64,000 bases of DNA from Paenibacillus taichungensis (lineage in GTDB: Bacteria; Bacillota; Bacilli; Paenibacillales; Paenibacillaceae). The position numbers and the translations under genes were made by a program. Shown one piece after another: positions 18,547 through 28,274 of this stretch. The stretch covers positions 62,001-126,000 of the forward strand of contig NZ_JABMCC010000118.1 in NCBI RefSeq assembly GCF_013359905.1, written 5' to 3'. The notes under the pieces were generated by a model. It made no database searches. It was not told where the DNA came from and saw only the letters and a list, made by a program, of their open reading frames with translations. Position 1 is the stretch's first letter; the number at the start of each line of letters is the position of its first letter.

Positions 18547-19767
18547 CTACTCTGAACTTTCCTTGCTGGACACCTTTCCGTAAGTGCCCCCACCACCAGA
18601 TGACAATTCCAGTTGACCATTCCGCGCAGCAACGATAAGACCTGCAAGAACTGGCCCAACGACCTCTGCAAGTTCATCCTCGCTTGTGCGATGTAATACG
18701 TTCATTTCCGTACCTAAGCGGTCCAGCAGCTGGCGCAGTTTAGCTTTTCCCAAACCCGGGATAAATTCCAAAGGTACCTGATAGTGATAAGCAGGTCGGT
18801 TTGCTGGAACATGCGGACTCTCCCGATCAGCGATTGCCATTATACGATCGAGTACACCCTGCACAAGCTTCAAACTACCACAATATGGACAGCGTTCCGC
18901 CGACATCCAATGCTCGTCCATAATGCTTCCGCAGGATGCACAATAGGTACGATGGTATTTGCCTAGTCTTGGATTCAAACCGTAATTGGCTGTAATGTTT
19001 CTGCCTGCTTGTCCTTTAAGTGCCATACTAAATTCGTCAAAGGAAGGCTTCGCGAGATGCAACTCATTGTACTCTCGTCCAATCTTGCCCAGAGAATGAG
19101 CATCCGAGTTGGTCAGAAAGGGGACCTTATCCAGTTCCTCAATATAACTGGCCATGGATGAATCAGAGCTTAGCCCGAGCTCAACGGCATCAATCAGGCT
19201 AGTATCCAGCACATCAGCCATACGAGGGGCTGTGCTGCCATATATGCCTTTATGCGGGGTAAACGCATGGGCTGGCACAATAAGCCCACCACGCGCCTTT
19301 ATCTCGACCTGCATCTCAAGCGCGGGTACATATACCCGCTGTGAACTCAGGTTTACATTTTTCATATAACGTTTCATCCAGTCCGTGAAGGACTTCATGG
19401 TTTTCAGATCACGGAAGTAAGCCAGCATATGAAACTCCCGCATCCCCGGCTCGCGCAGCTCTATTTCTGTACCCAGCAGGATGGTTGTGTCCTGATACGA
19501 AATGCCCCCTCCCTCAAGCTCGGACATCGTGCCGTTCTCAAGCAACTGTTCGATGTCCATCTGTACAACCGGAGAGTGACAATCAATGACACCGAGTAGA
19601 TGAATTCCTTTGCGATCCGAGGCTTCTCTAGCAATGTTCTCGAAGGTCAGATCACGGCTTCCACTGATTTTAACAGCTTCTCCGCGCGAAGTTCGTCCAA
19701 TGTGAATATGGAGGTCTGCATAACAAGGCTCCCACCCTGCAGACGCTACCTGTTGCTCATTCATCAT
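18547..19767 (-). CDS. yqxK: Endonuclease Q-like PHP-domain protein (YqxK)
   Basis: Residues about 10-270 form a PHP metal-dependent phosphoesterase (YADLHIHIGRTSRGEAV, VIDCHSPV, LTNSDAHSLG). A zinc ribbon follows (CASCGSIMDEHW, CPYCGS), then a helix-hairpin-helix-like C-terminus (IPGLGKAKLRQLLDRLG). This order matches EndoQ, which nicks DNA 5' of deaminated bases, and Bacillus YqxK. Its ATG overlaps the nudF stop as TAATG, so translation is coupled to nudF. Confidence 0.88.
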   Translation of the reverse strand: MMNEQQVASAGWEPCYADLHIHIGRTSRGEAVKISGSRDLTFENIAREASDRKGIHLLGVIDCHSPVVQMDIEQLLENGTMSELEGGGISYQDTTILLGTEIELREPGMREFHMLAYFRDLKTMKSFTDWMKRYMKNVNLSSQRVYVPALEMQVEIKARGGLIVPAHAFTPHKGIYGSTAPRMADVLDTSLIDAVELGLSSDSSMASYIEELDKVPFLTNSDAHSLGKIGREYNELHLAKPSFDEFSMALKGQAGRNITANYGLNPRLGKYHRTYCASCGSIMDEHWMSAERCPYCGSLKLVQGVLDRIMAIADRESPHVPANRPAYHYQVPLEFIPGLGKAKLRQLLDRLGTEMNVLHRTSEDELAEVVGPVLAGLIVAARNGQLELSSGGGGTYGKVSSKESSE

Positions 19768-20342
19768 TAAAACCGTCCTGTTGTTCTGTAAAGATCCCAT
19801 GCATACACAGCCATCATCGTTTTGGCATCACTGATCCGATTCTGATCCATCAATTGATAAGCCTCTTCAATTGTAATCTCGGATACTTCAAGAAATTCAT
19901 CTTCGTCTAAAGCCATGTCCCCTGCTTCGAGCTCCTCCGCGATATACAAATGGATGATCTCATCCGCAAATCCTGGCGAAGTGTAAAATGAACGCAGATG
20001 CCGCAGTGATTTGGCTACATAACCGGTTTCTTCGCGCAATTCACGCGCTGCTGCCACTTCAGGTTCTTCTCCTGGGTCCAGTTTGCCTGCCGGAATCTCG
20101 ACTTCGGTACGTCCCATGGCTTGACGATACTGATCAACGACGAGCATACGATCTCCATTCAGCGCGAGGACAGCCACTGCTCCAGGATGACGGATGATCT
20201 CACGGGTAGCAGTCTGACCGTTAGGCAGCTTGACTGTGTCGACTTGAAGGGAAATGACTTTGCCCTCGAAGATGGGCTTTGTCGATATGGTCTCTTCGTC
20301 AAGTTTTGGATTGGCAGGATGCTTATGATTGGTTGGGTTCAT
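19767..20342 (-). CDS. nudF: ADP-ribose pyrophosphatase (Nudix)
   Basis: This 191-residue cytoplasmic Nudix hydrolase should split ADP-ribose into AMP and ribose 5-phosphate. The Nudix box is complete: GKLDPGEEP then AARELREETGY. Flanking features VVDQYRQAMGRTEVEIPAG and FYTSPGFADEIIHLY fit the ADPRase subfamily. The start ATG 20342 follows a GGAG site; an upstream extension of 35 residues is not conserved in character. It is the first gene of nudF-yqxK. Confidence 0.92.
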   Translation of the reverse strand: MNPTNHKHPANPKLDEETISTKPIFEGKVISLQVDTVKLPNGQTATREIIRHPGAVAVLALNGDRMLVVDQYRQAMGRTEVEIPAGKLDPGEEPEVAAARELREETGYVAKSLRHLRSFYTSPGFADEIIHLYIAEELEAGDMALDEDEFLEVSEITIEEAYQLMDQNRISDAKTMMAVYAWDLYRTTGRF

Positions 20343-20463
20343 CTGTTCTTCAACTCCACTTCTTCGAATTTTGATTTTCTTTATACGTATAAACCTCTGT
20401 TTTTTGGCATATGGTGAGCTTATAGCGATTTCAAACAAATATAGCAAATCAGGGGGACAACCA

Positions 20464-20598
20464 ATGAACAGTTATTTAACACCGCAATCCGTACACGTGG
20501 TCGGACAAGCCAGACAAGTCCAGCTCATACTCAGACAATGGGTGCGTGAGTGGGGTCCAGATGCCAAATTAATCGATATGCTCGCTGGACGTAAATGA
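20464..20598 (+). CDS. mciZ: Z-ring formation inhibitor MciZ
   Basis: A 44-residue peptide with the start ATG behind AGGGGG. The core HVVGQARQVQLILRQW matches the MciZ pattern (VVGKAWEIRAKL in Bacillus subtilis), and its position divergent from nudF is the known one. MciZ caps FtsZ filaments in the mother cell during sporulation. Too short for routine gene callers. Confidence 0.85.
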   Translation: MNSYLTPQSVHVVGQARQVQLILRQWVREWGPDAKLIDMLAGRK

Positions 20599-20646
20599 TA
20601 CTGTTCTTGGTCTGCAATACCCATGAAATATAACATGGTTTTGCCA

Positions 20647-20684
20647 AAAAGTCCGAACTCGGTTTGTACCGGATTCGGACTTTT
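20647..20684. terminator. Bidirectional terminator between mciZ and the M20 peptidase
   Basis: AAAAGTCCGAA pairs with TTCGGACTTTT around a 16-base loop, giving T-rich ends on both strands between two convergent genes. Confidence 0.85.
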
Positions 20685-20725
20685 CAGTTGAAGCATGGGG
20701 GAGTTTCACCCTCAGTCTTTTTGGA

Positions 20726-21859
20726 TTACTTTTTACTAGCAGCCGTTTCCTGAATAATAGCCACAACCACTTCAGATAGTTTCACAATATCCTCAGCGCG
20801 GATGCGTTCTTTCGTCGTATGGATGTCCTCATAGCCTACAGCCAGGTTGACCGTAGGTATGTTGAACCCATTGAAGATGTTGGCATCACTGCCACCACCG
20901 GATGCAAACGTGCTCGTCTCCAGCCCCAGGCTCCGAATGGCACGCTGTGCAAGCTGAACAACCTCGTGTTCATCATGGAAGCCAAATGCAGGATACAGGA
21001 TCTCACTGCGGAATTCAGCGGTTGCACCATATTTGCGGCATGTCGTTTCCAAAGCTTCACGCATCTGGGCCACTTGAAGTTCTACCTTCTCCTGCACAAT
21101 ACTGCGGGCCTCAGCCTCAATCTGCACAAAATCGCAGACGACGTTTAGTGCTGATCCACCCTGGAATTTGCCGATGTTCGCTGTAGTCTCATCATCAATT
21201 CGTCCCAGCTTCATCGCTGCAATTGCTTTGGCCGCCACTTGAATGGCACTGATGCCGTCTTCCGGATTCACACCCGCATGTGCGGATTTCCCATAGATCT
21301 TCATCTGAATTTCCGCTCTGGCCGGAGCAGCCACACAGATTGTACCCACGGCTCCGTTGGAATCCAGAGCATAACCGAACTCGGCTTCAATATCCTTCGG
21401 ATTCATTGCACGTGCACCAACCAGACCCGACTCTTCACCTACGGTAATCACAAATTGAATTTTTCCATGTGGAAGGTTGTTCTCTTGAATAGCTCGAATC
21501 GCTTCAAACAAAGCGGCAATCCCCGCCTTGTCATCTGCACCCAGAATTGTCGTGCCATCACTGCGAATCCAACCATCTTCACCCAGCTCAGGTTTAATTC
21601 CTTGTCCAGGCGTTACCGTATCCATATGACATGTGAAAAAGATTGGTGCTGCTTCTTCAGTATTCTCGGCTTCCCAGGTAACCACGAGATTACCAGCGCC
21701 ATGTCCAGTTTTCTCCATGGTGTCGTCCTCATATACACTGAGGCCCAGCTGAGTAAACTGTTCTTTTAACACTTTTGATATATTTTGTTCATGGGTTGTT
21801 TCACTATCAATCTGCACCAGTTCCATAAAATGATCAATAACACGTTGCTGTTTTATCAT
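20726..21859 (-). CDS. M20-family peptidase (YqjE/PepT-like)
   Basis: A 377-residue zinc peptidase. Metal and catalytic residues are seen in FFTCHMDTVTPG, LGADDKAGIAAL and TVGEESGLVGA, with the dimerisation domain between about residues 180 and 290. It resembles YqjE and peptidase T-like enzymes; the substrate is probably a small peptide but cannot be set. The C-terminal histidine lies in GYEDIHTTKERI. Confidence 0.88.
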   Translation of the reverse strand: MIKQQRVIDHFMELVQIDSETTHEQNISKVLKEQFTQLGLSVYEDDTMEKTGHGAGNLVVTWEAENTEEAAPIFFTCHMDTVTPGQGIKPELGEDGWIRSDGTTILGADDKAGIAALFEAIRAIQENNLPHGKIQFVITVGEESGLVGARAMNPKDIEAEFGYALDSNGAVGTICVAAPARAEIQMKIYGKSAHAGVNPEDGISAIQVAAKAIAAMKLGRIDDETTANIGKFQGGSALNVVCDFVQIEAEARSIVQEKVELQVAQMREALETTCRKYGATAEFRSEILYPAFGFHDEHEVVQLAQRAIRSLGLETSTFASGGGSDANIFNGFNIPTVNLAVGYEDIHTTKERIRAEDIVKLSEVVVAIIQETAASKK

Positions 21860-21942
21860 AGGACTTTCCTACCTTTCTTCGATACGGTACAATACAATTA
21901 CTATGGTCTGTTTATTTATTTGTTGAAAGGAGTTCTCTCATC

Positions 21943-22044
21943 ATGCAAAAAAAGAAATGGTTCCGCATCATTATCTATCTCATGCTGCTCGCCATGATTG
22001 GGTCCACCCTTTTCATTGCGCTCGAACCTTTATTGTTCGGATAG
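21943..22044 (+). CDS. prli42: Stressosome-associated membrane miniprotein Prli42
   Basis: A 33-residue peptide: basic start (MQKKKWFRIIIYLML), one membrane helix and a short outer tail. The pattern and length match Prli42, which anchors the stressosome to the membrane in Listeria and is conserved in Bacillales. AAAGGAG lies nine bases before the ATG. It is followed by a strong terminator. Confidence 0.8.
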   Translation: MQKKKWFRIIIYLMLLAMIGSTLFIALEPLLFG

Positions 22045-22048
22045 AAAC

Positions 22049-22096
22049 CTGAAGCCTTTTAACTGTCTGATTTACAGACGGGGAAGGGCTTCTTTT
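22049..22096 (+). terminator. prli42 terminator overlapping the lipB 3' end
   Basis: GAAGCC and GGCTTC arms enclose an inner GTCTG/CAGAC pairing, with a TTTTT run following on the plus strand. The stem also reaches into the last codons of lipB. Confidence 0.7.
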
Positions 22097-22779
22097 TCTG
22101 TAATCCAGGTAATCTCATACGGGAAAATCCGATTAAAATATGGAACGATATCGTGCGCAACCTGTTCTACAGTGTAGGTCTTGGCTGTAATATCCTCCAA
22201 CGAGGTCACACCATACTGCTCAATCCCGCAAGGAACAATACCCTGAAAGCCTGCGTGCTGAATGCCCGAGGTGATATTAAAAGCAAATCCGTGACTCGTC
22301 ACGAAGCCGCGCCGATGTTTACACCGATTGAACTTTACACCGATGGCGGCAATTTTTAAATCTCCAATCCATACACCTGTGTAAGAGTCTTTACGTCCCG
22401 CTTCAATACCCTGATCAGCCAAATAATCAATAATCATCTGCTCCAGACAACGTAAATAGCCATGCAAATCCAAGGCTTCATCCCGCCCAAGAACAATTAA
22501 CGGGTATCCTACCAACTGGCCAGGGCCATGATAAGTAATATCACCGCCACGGTCAATTTGAAACAAGGAGATGCCTTGCTCCCGCAGTTCGTCTTCACTG
22601 AGAAGCAGGTGCTCCGGGTGATTCTGTGAACCGATCGTATACGTCGGCGGATGCTGGAGCAACAGCATCTGTTCCGCTCCTTCTCCCTCATCCAGTTGCT
22701 GCACAATCGCTTTCTGGCGGTTCCAAGCCTCTTCATAATCAAGCATCGGTATGTATACCACATCCAGCGGCTTGCTCAT
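22072..22779 (-). CDS. lipB: Octanoyl-[acyl-carrier-protein]-protein N-octanoyltransferase
   Basis: LipB transfers octanoate from ACP to lipoyl domains. Motifs include LLLQHPPTYTIG, RGGDITYHGPGQLVGYPL and the KIAAIGVKFNRCKHRRGFVTSHGFAFN region with the active lysine and cysteine-containing pocket (GIVPCGI). 235 residues from ATG 22779. It lies next to the bkd E2 gene, whose lipoyl domain is a likely substrate. Confidence 0.93.
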   Translation of the reverse strand: MSKPLDVVYIPMLDYEEAWNRQKAIVQQLDEGEGAEQMLLLQHPPTYTIGSQNHPEHLLLSEDELREQGISLFQIDRGGDITYHGPGQLVGYPLIVLGRDEALDLHGYLRCLEQMIIDYLADQGIEAGRKDSYTGVWIGDLKIAAIGVKFNRCKHRRGFVTSHGFAFNITSGIQHAGFQGIVPCGIEQYGVTSLEDITAKTYTVEQVAHDIVPYFNRIFPYEITWITEKEALPRL

Positions 22780-22945
22780 GATTCCCCCACACCCTTCTGT
22801 TTCAATGTTCATTGTATAATGATGAGCATTCTATTGAAGAAAACGGGAAAAGTGCACGGCCATTGGCACATACACTTTCCCATTATCCATCTATTCAGCG
22901 CTTGGCATCATTTGTAACTCATTGAAATGATGCACTTGCTCTCTC

Positions 22946-24400
22946 TTAATACACGTTCGATTCCATGGTGTATCCTTCAAGATTCTCTTTTACACGTTGC
23001 AGGAACCGTCCGCTAATGACTCCATCCAGAATACGATGGTCCAGGGAGAGACAAAGGTTCGCCATGGAACGGACAGCAATCATGTCATTAATGACCACAG
23101 GTTTCTTGACGATCGACTCAAAGGTAAGAATCGCTGCCTGCGGGTAGTTAATGATAGGTTGTGACAGAATGGACCCAAATGATCCGGTATTGTTAACCGT
23201 GAAGGTTCCGCCCTGCATATGGTCCAGCTTCAACGTGCCTTCACGAGTTTTGCGTGCCAGCTCATCAATTTCACGAGCTAGGCCAGCGATGTTGCGCTGA
23301 TCAGCATGTTTAATTACAGGTGTAAGTACAGAGTCTTCTGTACCCACTGCCATCGACAGGTTGATATCCCGTTTGACAATAATTTTGTCAACAGCCCAGA
23401 CGGAGTTCATGATTGGGTAGTCTTTAATGGCATTGACGACACCCTTCATCATGAAGGACAGATACGTCAGGTTAATACCTTCTTTGCGCTTGAACTCATC
23501 CTTGAGTTTGTTGCGCAGCATCACCAGATTCGTCACATCCACTTCAATCATCGTCCACGCATGAGGAATTTCCGATACGCTTTGACGCATATTACGAGCA
23601 ATGGCATTACGAACTGGAGTAACGTCGATGAAGTATTCGGATCTTCCCTGTCCGCCACCCTCTACTTCGATTTGCGGAATTTTCGGACTTTCGGTCAGAT
23701 GTATACCGGAATGTCTCACAGGAACGCCTGCGTCAGCTGCTGGAACTGTTTCTCCGGCAGATGCGCCCAAGTCTGCATTCCCCCGATTCAATCCGCTGAA
23801 AGGAGAACCTGAAGGTGCTGCTGAAGAGACCTGCTGTCCTGCTACAGTAGAAGACTGTGCAGACGTTGCGCCCGCGTTTCCACCCTGTGCAATGACAGCC
23901 AGTACATCCTTACGTGTAATCCGTCCACCTGCTCCAGTGCCCTGAATGCTCTGCAAGTTCAGACCATGTTCAGCTGCAAGGGATTGAACCGCAGGAGAAT
24001 AGCGGTTACGCATCGGCTGATTGGGATCATGAGCTGTTGTACTCGCTACACCAGCAGCAGGTACGTAGTTCGCACTTTGTTGTGCATGAACATGATCACC
24101 ATTCTGTTGCTGCGAAGCTTGGGTTACTTGTCCTGCTGCTTCCGCATCAGAAGCAGCTACCTGCATGCGGCAGATGGCTTCGCCAACCGCAATGGTCGTA
24201 CCTTCCTCGACCAACAAATCACCCATAATTCCATCAACGGTTGATGGAATCTCTGCATTGACTTTATCCGTAATTACTTCACAGATCGGTTCGTATTGTT
24301 CAACCCGGTCACCCGGTTTTTTCAACCATTTGGCAATGGTAGCCGAGACCAGCGATTCCGCCAGCTGCGGCATAATGACCTCGATCCATTTCATACTCAT
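22946..24400 (-). CDS. bkdB: Branched-chain 2-oxo acid dehydrogenase E2 (dihydrolipoamide acyltransferase)
   Basis: The 484-residue E2 core has one N-terminal lipoyl domain with the lipoylated lysine in EVITDKVNAEIPS, a long Ala/Gln/Ser-rich linker, a peripheral subunit-binding domain (RYSPAVQSLAAEHG...GAGGRITRKDV) and the catalytic domain ending in LSLDHRILDGVISGRF. It makes branched-chain acyl-CoA, the primers of iso and anteiso fatty acids. It is the last gene of bkdAA-bkdAB-bkdB. Confidence 0.94.
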   Translation of the reverse strand: MSMKWIEVIMPQLAESLVSATIAKWLKKPGDRVEQYEPICEVITDKVNAEIPSTVDGIMGDLLVEEGTTIAVGEAICRMQVAASDAEAAGQVTQASQQQNGDHVHAQQSANYVPAAGVASTTAHDPNQPMRNRYSPAVQSLAAEHGLNLQSIQGTGAGGRITRKDVLAVIAQGGNAGATSAQSSTVAGQQVSSAAPSGSPFSGLNRGNADLGASAGETVPAADAGVPVRHSGIHLTESPKIPQIEVEGGGQGRSEYFIDVTPVRNAIARNMRQSVSEIPHAWTMIEVDVTNLVMLRNKLKDEFKRKEGINLTYLSFMMKGVVNAIKDYPIMNSVWAVDKIIVKRDINLSMAVGTEDSVLTPVIKHADQRNIAGLAREIDELARKTREGTLKLDHMQGGTFTVNNTGSFGSILSQPIINYPQAAILTFESIVKKPVVINDMIAVRSMANLCLSLDHRILDGVISGRFLQRVKENLEGYTMESNVY

Positions 24401-24448
24401 TGGTTATATCACTCCAAACTTTGCTTTTAAACTATCTCAATACACGAC

Positions 24449-25435
24449 TTAATACTCGGCGAGTGTACGCATCGCTTCCTTGGCTTTATCCTTGCTCAGC
24501 ATATAGAATTTCTCCAATGTTGGGCTAATCGGCATTGCCGGTACATCCGGTCCGCAGAGACGCTGAATCGGCGCATCCAGCTCGAACAGACATTCTTCAC
24601 TGATGATAGCCGCAACTTCCGCTCCTACACCACCAGTTTTATTGTCTTCATGCACAATCAGCACTTTGCCAGTCAGACGAGCGGATGCAATGATGGCTTC
24701 GCGATCAAGTGGCTGCAATGTGCGCAGATCCAGTACATGGGCAGTAATGCCTTCCTCACGCTCCAGCTCTTCGGCAGCCTGCATGACAAAATGAAGTGGC
24801 TGGCTATACCCGATAACTGTAATATCTGCTCCTTCGCGAAGCACGTTGGCTTTACCAATTGGAACGATGTAATCATCTTCCGGCACATCTTCCTTGATCA
24901 GCTTGTAACATTTTTTATTTTCAAAAAAGAGAACCGGGTCCGGGTCGCGAATGGCTGCTTTGAGCAGTCCCTTCGCATCGTATGCCGAGTATGGAGCTAT
25001 AATTTTCAGACCTGGTGTGCCAAAAAAGATCGATTCCGGACATTGGGAGTGATACAGCCCACCAAAAATACCGCCGCCAATTGGCGCACGAATAACAATC
25101 GGGCAACTCCAGTCATTGTTGGAGCGATAGCGAATTTTGGCCGCTTCACTAATAATCTGATTTGTTGCAGGCAGCATGAAATCCGAATATTGCATCTCGG
25201 CAATAGGTTTCATACCGTACATCGCAGCGCCAATAGCTACACCTGCAATCGCTGATTCGGACAAAGGTGTGTCCATGACACGCATTTCGCCGAACTGATC
25301 CTGCAACCCTTTGGTTGTAGTGAACACACCGCCTTTAACCCCGACATCTTCACCAAGGATAAAGACATTTTCATCCCGCTCCATCTCTTCTTTCATCGCG
25401 AGACGGATTGCATCAATATATTCCATAACCGCCAT
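24449..25435 (-). CDS. bkdAB: Branched-chain 2-oxo acid dehydrogenase E1 beta
   Basis: 328 residues of a transketolase pyrimidine domain plus C-terminal domain. Landmarks are GEDVGVKGGVFTTTKGL, PIAEMQYSDFMLPA, RAPIGGGIFGGLYHSQ and the HEDNKTGGVGAE loop. It pairs with the alpha subunit encoded immediately upstream (two-base gap). The reaction is decarboxylation of valine, leucine and isoleucine keto acids. Confidence 0.95.
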   Translation of the reverse strand: MAVMEYIDAIRLAMKEEMERDENVFILGEDVGVKGGVFTTTKGLQDQFGEMRVMDTPLSESAIAGVAIGAAMYGMKPIAEMQYSDFMLPATNQIISEAAKIRYRSNNDWSCPIVIRAPIGGGIFGGLYHSQCPESIFFGTPGLKIIAPYSAYDAKGLLKAAIRDPDPVLFFENKKCYKLIKEDVPEDDYIVPIGKANVLREGADITVIGYSQPLHFVMQAAEELEREEGITAHVLDLRTLQPLDREAIIASARLTGKVLIVHEDNKTGGVGAEVAAIISEECLFELDAPIQRLCGPDVPAMPISPTLEKFYMLSKDKAKEAMRTLAEY

Positions 25436-25437
25436 AC

Positions 25438-26466
25438 TTACCGTCCCCCTTCTTCGCTGTCCGCATAAACGTGCGTCAGAGTGTCCTCAGGTTTCGGATA
25501 TGGCGCGTTGTCTGCGTATTCAGTCGCTTCTTTCATTTCCAGCGCAAGCTGGGAAGCCAGATCCGCATCCCGGGCTTCGTCCCAGATGCCGCAATCGATC
25601 AGATAGTTCTTCATGCGAAGCACGCCGTCCTTCTTCCAATTCTCTTCAACCTCTTCCTTGGTCCGGTATGCCAGATCATTGTCGGAAGTGGAGTGTGGAG
25701 ACAACCGATACATCATCGCTTCAATAAGTGTAGGTCCTTCACCAGCGATTGCGCGGCGACGAGCTTCTTTGACTGCACCATATACTTCCAGCGCATCGTT
25801 TCCGTCTACACGCAGTCCCGGGAACCCGTAACCTAGTGCACGATCCGATATTTTCCCACTCAGCTGCTTGTGAATTGGCACCGAGATGGCATACTGATTG
25901 TTCTCACACATAATGATCACAGGAAGTTTATGAACACCTGCGAAATTGGCACCTTCGTGGAAATCTCCTTGGTTGCTTGACCCTTCACCAAAAGTTACAA
26001 AAGAAACGAACTCTTCCTTCTTCATTTTGGCAGCCAATGCAAACCCTACAGCGTGCGGAACCTGTGTCGTAACTGGACTGGAGCCCGTTACAATCCGCAG
26101 CTTTTTGTGACCGAAGTGACCCGGCATTTGCCGGCCGCCACTATTCGGATCTTCCGCCTTCGCAAAAGCAGACAGCATCAGCTCACGTGGAGTCATGCCG
26201 ACCGCCAGTACAAAGCCATAATCGCGGTAATACGGTAAATAATAATCGTGATCCCGGTCCAGACCGAATGCAGCGCCTACTTGCGCAGCTTCCTGTCCTA
26301 CACCGGATACGTGAAAGTTAATTTTGCCGGCCCGCTGTAAGAGCAAGCAACGCTCGTCAAACTTGCGTGCGAGCAGCATGTATTTGTACATATCCAATAC
26401 TTCACCATCGCTAAGTCCCAGCTGTTCATGCCGATGGACCGCGTCTGCAGTACCTTTTGAACTCAT
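25438..26466 (-). CDS. bkdAA: Branched-chain 2-oxo acid dehydrogenase E1 alpha
   Basis: 342 residues. The thiamine diphosphate motif GEGSSNQGDFHEG...NNQYAIS (GDG-type, here GEG) and the phosphorylation-loop-like YRLSPHSTSDN are visible, as is GQEAAQVGAAFGLDRDHDYYLPYYRDYG. It opens the E1-E2 block, with lpdV upstream. The GDG-to-GEG start of the motif is common in this subgroup. Confidence 0.94.
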   Translation of the reverse strand: MSSKGTADAVHRHEQLGLSDGEVLDMYKYMLLARKFDERCLLLQRAGKINFHVSGVGQEAAQVGAAFGLDRDHDYYLPYYRDYGFVLAVGMTPRELMLSAFAKAEDPNSGGRQMPGHFGHKKLRIVTGSSPVTTQVPHAVGFALAAKMKKEEFVSFVTFGEGSSNQGDFHEGANFAGVHKLPVIIMCENNQYAISVPIHKQLSGKISDRALGYGFPGLRVDGNDALEVYGAVKEARRRAIAGEGPTLIEAMMYRLSPHSTSDNDLAYRTKEEVEENWKKDGVLRMKNYLIDCGIWDEARDADLASQLALEMKEATEYADNAPYPKPEDTLTHVYADSEEGGR

Positions 26467-26605
26467 ATGAGGTACCTCCTTTTAATCAGAGCCTATGCCC
26501 GTCTTACTACCCGATCTTATAACCTGGTACTAAGACTTGGCTTAACCTTATTATAATCCCATTTACCCAAAAAAGGAAAGGACCTTTCTCATAAGCCTGT
26601 CCGGC

Positions 26606-28030
26606 TTACATTCCAATCGATTTTCCGTCTACTGCCAACATGGCTTCACCCATGATTTCCGATAAAGTAGGGTGAGGATGGATCGTCTGTCCCACTTCCC
26701 AAGGTGTGGCATCCAGCATTTGAGCCAAAGAGGCTTCAGCGATCAGTTCCGTCACATGGGTACCGATCATATGTACTCCCAATATATCATTCGTCTTAGC
26801 ATCCGCGATTACCTTCACGAATCCATCCCGACTTCCATGAACCAAAGATTTTCCAATCGCCTGGAACGGGAACTTGCCTGTCTTCACTTCATAACCACGC
26901 TCTTTGGCCTCGCGCTCCGTGAATCCGATACTCGCTGCTTCCGGACGAGTATAGACACAGCGCGGGATTCGATGTGATTCGACGGCATGTACCGTTTCAC
27001 CCGCCAGATGATTCACTGCCAAAATGCCTTCATGACTCGCTGCATGTGCTAGCTGTAATCCGCCGATGACATCGCCGATTGCATAAATGTGTCCCTCACC
27101 CGTTTGAAGATGTTGATTCACGGCAATAAACCCGCGTTCGAGTTTGATATCTGTATTTTCGAGTCCGATATTTTCGACATTGGCCTGGCGACCAACCGAC
27201 ACCAGCATCTTGTCCGCTTTCAGGGTCTCTTGCTTCTCGTCCCCCAGCTTGACATCAATCTGAATACCGTCTTTCTGTATGCTATATGTCTCTGTCAGAA
27301 CGCTAGCGCCTGTTAGGAAGCGAACACCGCGTTTCCCAAGCAATCTCTGCATTTCCTTGGCTACATCTTCATCCTCTGCTGGCAATACATGAGCAGCAGC
27401 TTCAACAACTGTAATTTCGACGCCAAAATCATTCAGCATGGAGGCCCATTCGAGGCCAATTACGCCACCACCAACAATGATCAGAGATGCTGGTAATTCA
27501 TCCATTCGCAAAGCCTCATCACTGCTCATGATGTATCGGCCGTCTGGCTCAAGACCTGGCAGTACCCGTGGGCGAGACCCGGTAGCAATAATGAGGTTGG
27601 TTGGCACAACCGTATCCATCTCGCCATCTTCAAACTCGACAGCCAAAGCACCGCTCTGAGGGGAGAAAATGGAAGGTCCGATTACGCGCCCTTTAGCGTG
27701 TACGACCTGAATTTTATTTTTTTTCATTAAATACTGCACACCTTGATGAAGCTGCTCCACAATTGCATCCTTGCGCGCCTGAACCTTCGGAAATACAAGT
27801 GTTGCTCCAGCAGTTTCAATCCCATACATTTCGCTCTCTTGTATCTCAGCGTACACTTCCGCACTTCGCAGCAACGCCTTGCTCGGAATACAGCCACGAT
27901 GCAGACAGGTGCCCCCTAGCTTATCCTTCTCGATAATAACAACCTGTTTTCCTAACTGTGCGGCACGGATGGCAGCAACGTACCCTCCCGTTCCTCCTCC
28001 AAGAATGGCAACATCACATGTAATTGGCAT
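26606..28030 (-). CDS. lpdV: Dihydrolipoyl dehydrogenase (E3) of the bkd complex
   Basis: The 474-residue flavoenzyme reoxidises lipoyl groups. Seen are the FAD motif GGGTGGYVAAIRAA, the redox cysteines in GGTCLHRGCIPSKALL, the NAD motif GGGVIGLEWASML and the C-terminal HPHPTLSE with the catalytic histidine-glutamate pair. It is 139 bases upstream of bkdAA. The bcd, buk and ptb genes that precede lpdV in Bacillus subtilis are not here. Confidence 0.94.
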   Translation of the reverse strand: MPITCDVAILGGGTGGYVAAIRAAQLGKQVVIIEKDKLGGTCLHRGCIPSKALLRSAEVYAEIQESEMYGIETAGATLVFPKVQARKDAIVEQLHQGVQYLMKKNKIQVVHAKGRVIGPSIFSPQSGALAVEFEDGEMDTVVPTNLIIATGSRPRVLPGLEPDGRYIMSSDEALRMDELPASLIIVGGGVIGLEWASMLNDFGVEITVVEAAAHVLPAEDEDVAKEMQRLLGKRGVRFLTGASVLTETYSIQKDGIQIDVKLGDEKQETLKADKMLVSVGRQANVENIGLENTDIKLERGFIAVNQHLQTGEGHIYAIGDVIGGLQLAHAASHEGILAVNHLAGETVHAVESHRIPRCVYTRPEAASIGFTEREAKERGYEVKTGKFPFQAIGKSLVHGSRDGFVKVIADAKTNDILGVHMIGTHVTELIAEASLAQMLDATPWEVGQTIHPHPTLSEIMGEAMLAVDGKSIGM

Positions 28031-28274
28031 CTTTAATGTTCTCCTCTATCCATATAATTTCAATACAATTTCAATATATTTGTAAGATGATGATTCAAAT
28101 GATTCTCTTTCTCATAGACGTTATCTGTATTCCATTGTACTCCCCTTGAGCAGTCAACTCAAAATTTGACCCTGAAACGCATGGACAGCTTCTGAAAACC
28201 AAGCTATGATGGAATCAGGTATGACCTGTAAGCGCAACCTTTATTTTACGTCAACCTCAGGCAGAAGGAGTTTA